This document shows, one piece after another, positions 5,921 through 6,684 of a DNA stretch of 6,684 bases. The DNA comes from an uncultured Ruminococcus sp. (GTDB lineage: Bacteria > Bacillota > Clostridia > Oscillospirales > Ruminococcaceae). Location of the stretch: NCBI GenBank assembly GCA_900752785.1, contig CAADWP010000193.1:1-6684 (forward strand), in the 5' to 3' direction. Positions within the stretch are counted from its first letter, which is position 1; each line of letters starts with the position of its first letter. A program made the position numbers and the translations under genes. The notes under the pieces were generated by a model, which saw only the letters and a list, made by a program, of their open reading frames with translations, ran no database searches and had not been told where the DNA came from.

Positions 5921-6229
5921 ATGAGATCAAATGCAGTTCTGTCGGATAACGATGTCAAACTCGATAAGCTTGAAAAGTCCATTCAGGCAGCCCTAAAGCG
6001 TAAGCGCAAGATTATCGAGGACAGCAAGCTGTTCACTTATGATAAGCTCTCGGAGCTTTACGGCAAAGAGGGGCAAGAGCTTCTCAACGCAGTGACTGCT
6101 GAACACGCTCTTATCCAGAGGCTGACCAACAGCGGTATGACCTATGAGCAGATTGGTGAATTAGCTGATGATAATAATGTCGGTCATCAAATGAGCTTTA
6201 CGGATAAGAAAAATCCTTACGAGAATTAA
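5921..6229 (+). CDS. Hypothetical small charged protein of the mobile element
   Basis: 102 aa from ATG 5921; not recognised as a named family. It is highly charged and predicted mostly helical. Residues about 10-35 are Lys/Arg-rich (KLDKLEKSIQAALKRKRK), residues 36-65 (FTYDKLSELYGKEGQELLNAV) look helical, and residues about 73-85 (LTNSGMTYEQIGELADD) resemble the first helices of a helix-turn-helix, as in MTYEQIGELA of some regulators. No second complete DNA-binding helix is obvious. There is no signal peptide or membrane segment. It has its own promoter and ribosome site and sits between the cargo gene and the TnpW-like gene. A DNA-binding or accessory role is possible but not shown. Confidence 0.82.
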   Translation: MRSNAVLSDNDVKLDKLEKSIQAALKRKRKIIEDSKLFTYDKLSELYGKEGQELLNAVTAEHALIQRLTNSGMTYEQIGELADDNNVGHQMSFTDKKNPYEN

Positions 6230-6323
6230 CATACATCCGACAACAAAGCAATTGTAGCCGTACCGTCCGAAAAGTTGTCCTATGCGCACAAATCAGAAAT
6301 AAAAAGTTTGGGCGCAATACCTA

Positions 6324-6353
6324 TGGACAAACCTCAGCGGTGTGCGCTATAAT
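6324..6353 (+). promoter_or_regulatory. Promoter P2 of the TnpW-like gene
   Basis: TGGACA (6324-6329) and TATAAT (6348-6353) with an 18-nt spacer, preceded by GGCGCAAT (6311-6318). It has the same geometry and the same GCGC before the -10 as P1. Confidence 0.72.
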
Positions 6354-6381
6354 GTTACTGTGCAGGAGTAACATCCCTGCA
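6354..6381 (+). promoter_or_regulatory. Overlapping alternative inverted repeats at the P2 transcript start
   Basis: GTTACT (6354-6359) matches AGTAAC (6367-6372), and TGCAGG (6361-6366) matches CCTGCA (6376-6381). The two pairings interlock and cannot form a simple nested fold. The first spans the likely transcription start and could be an operator. The second would be a 5' hairpin in the transcript. Confidence 0.4.
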
Positions 6382-6433
6382 ACATTGAGCCTATGCGTGT
6401 AGAGATAGATAATCGCAGGCGGAAAGGAGAAAA

Positions 6434-6604
6434 TTGCAAAAGAAAGAGACACTTGCTGAAAAGGTGGAGCGATATAAAGACAAGCCTACCGATACAGCGA
6501 CTTATGAAATTGAGGGACAGACTTTTATTGTCATTGCACACTTTGTCGGGGAGAAAAATCTCGACAAGGTAATTTACGATCATGCTTTTCATAGAGCAAT
6601 GTGA
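6434..6604 (+). CDS. TnpW-like small transposon-associated protein
   Basis: A 56-aa product starting at TTG 6434, below common ORF cut-offs. AAAGGAG (6423-6429) lies 4 nt upstream, a rather short spacing. The translation begins MQKKETLAEKVERYKD and continues with TATYEIEGQTFIVIAHFVGEKNLDKV, a charged helix followed by a beta hairpin. The pattern resembles the TnpW family (PF14202), first named in Tn4451-type elements, but the C-terminus differs from what I recall and the match is not certain. TnpW has no established function. It has its own promoter P2. The TGA stop lies 2 nt before the left-hand boundary of the insertion sequence, so the natural 3' end may have been altered by that insertion. 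Confidence 0.7.
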   Translation: MQKKETLAEKVERYKDKPTDTATYEIEGQTFIVIAHFVGEKNLDKVIYDHAFHRAM

Positions 6605-6606
6605 AT

Positions 6607-6684
6607 TGTCAACCCAAAATAGGACAGAAATTATTTAGCCGAATAGCAAGCTTTAAACTGAACGGGAGAGAGATAACCGAGAGA
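6607..6684 (-). mobile_element. End of an IS3-family insertion sequence
   Basis: The likely terminus starts at 6607 with TGTCAACCCAAAATAGGACA; IS3-family ends begin with TG and end with CA. It runs off the window. The other end and the target duplication cannot be seen. Confidence 0.65.
6631..6684 (-). CDS. IS3-family transposase (OrfB), C-terminal fragment
   Basis: The last 17 codons read SLGYLSPVQFKACYSAK and stop at TAA 6631-6633. The LGYLSPxxF motif is the usual C-terminal signature of IS3-family DDE transposases (rve type), which follows the integrase core and precedes the stop. The rest of the gene lies beyond the window, so integrity cannot be judged. Confidence 0.8.
   Translation of the reverse strand, partial: SLGYLSPVQFKACYSAK

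Overview
The window looks like a Clostridia genome, probably a Ruminococcus or a related gut Oscillospirales. The evidence is strong AAGGAG ribosome sites, several TTG starts, a secreted hydrolase with a ricin-type lectin module, and an integrase/MobC/relaxase set of the kind common in gut Firmicutes mobile elements. The genus is inferred from gene types only; no marker gene is present.

Left part (1-1139, minus strand): a secreted SleB-like cell-wall hydrolase gene ends at a TAA (525-527). The same frame then stays open for 174 more codons to the window edge and encodes a ricin B / CBM13-like lectin region. This is probably one modular gene split by a single nonsense codon, though recoding or a sequencing error is possible.

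Middle part (about 1200-5210): the core of an integrative mobilizable element. In minus-strand order it has a stem-loop-rich non-coding stretch of about 330 bp (candidate oriT), mobC, a MOBP-type relaxase overlapping mobC by 199 nt and starting with TTG, a 420-bp non-coding stretch with hairpins, and a complete tyrosine integrase. A 19-bp perfect inverted repeat brackets the integrase, and a third partial copy lies just upstream of it. MobC and the relaxase would nick and pilot the DNA at oriT, the integrase would handle excision and integration, and conjugation machinery would come from another element.

Right part (5220-6606, plus strand): three small genes. The first is an AT-rich NTF2/SnoaL-like cargo gene with its own extended -10 promoter and terminator. 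The second is an unrecognised charged 102-aa protein. The third is a 56-aa TnpW-like protein that starts with TTG and falls below usual ORF length limits. The last two are preceded by similar promoters with the same geometry. At 6607 an IS3-family insertion sequence begins; only the transposase C-terminus and one terminus are in the window.

The outer att sites were not identified, so the element boundaries are open.
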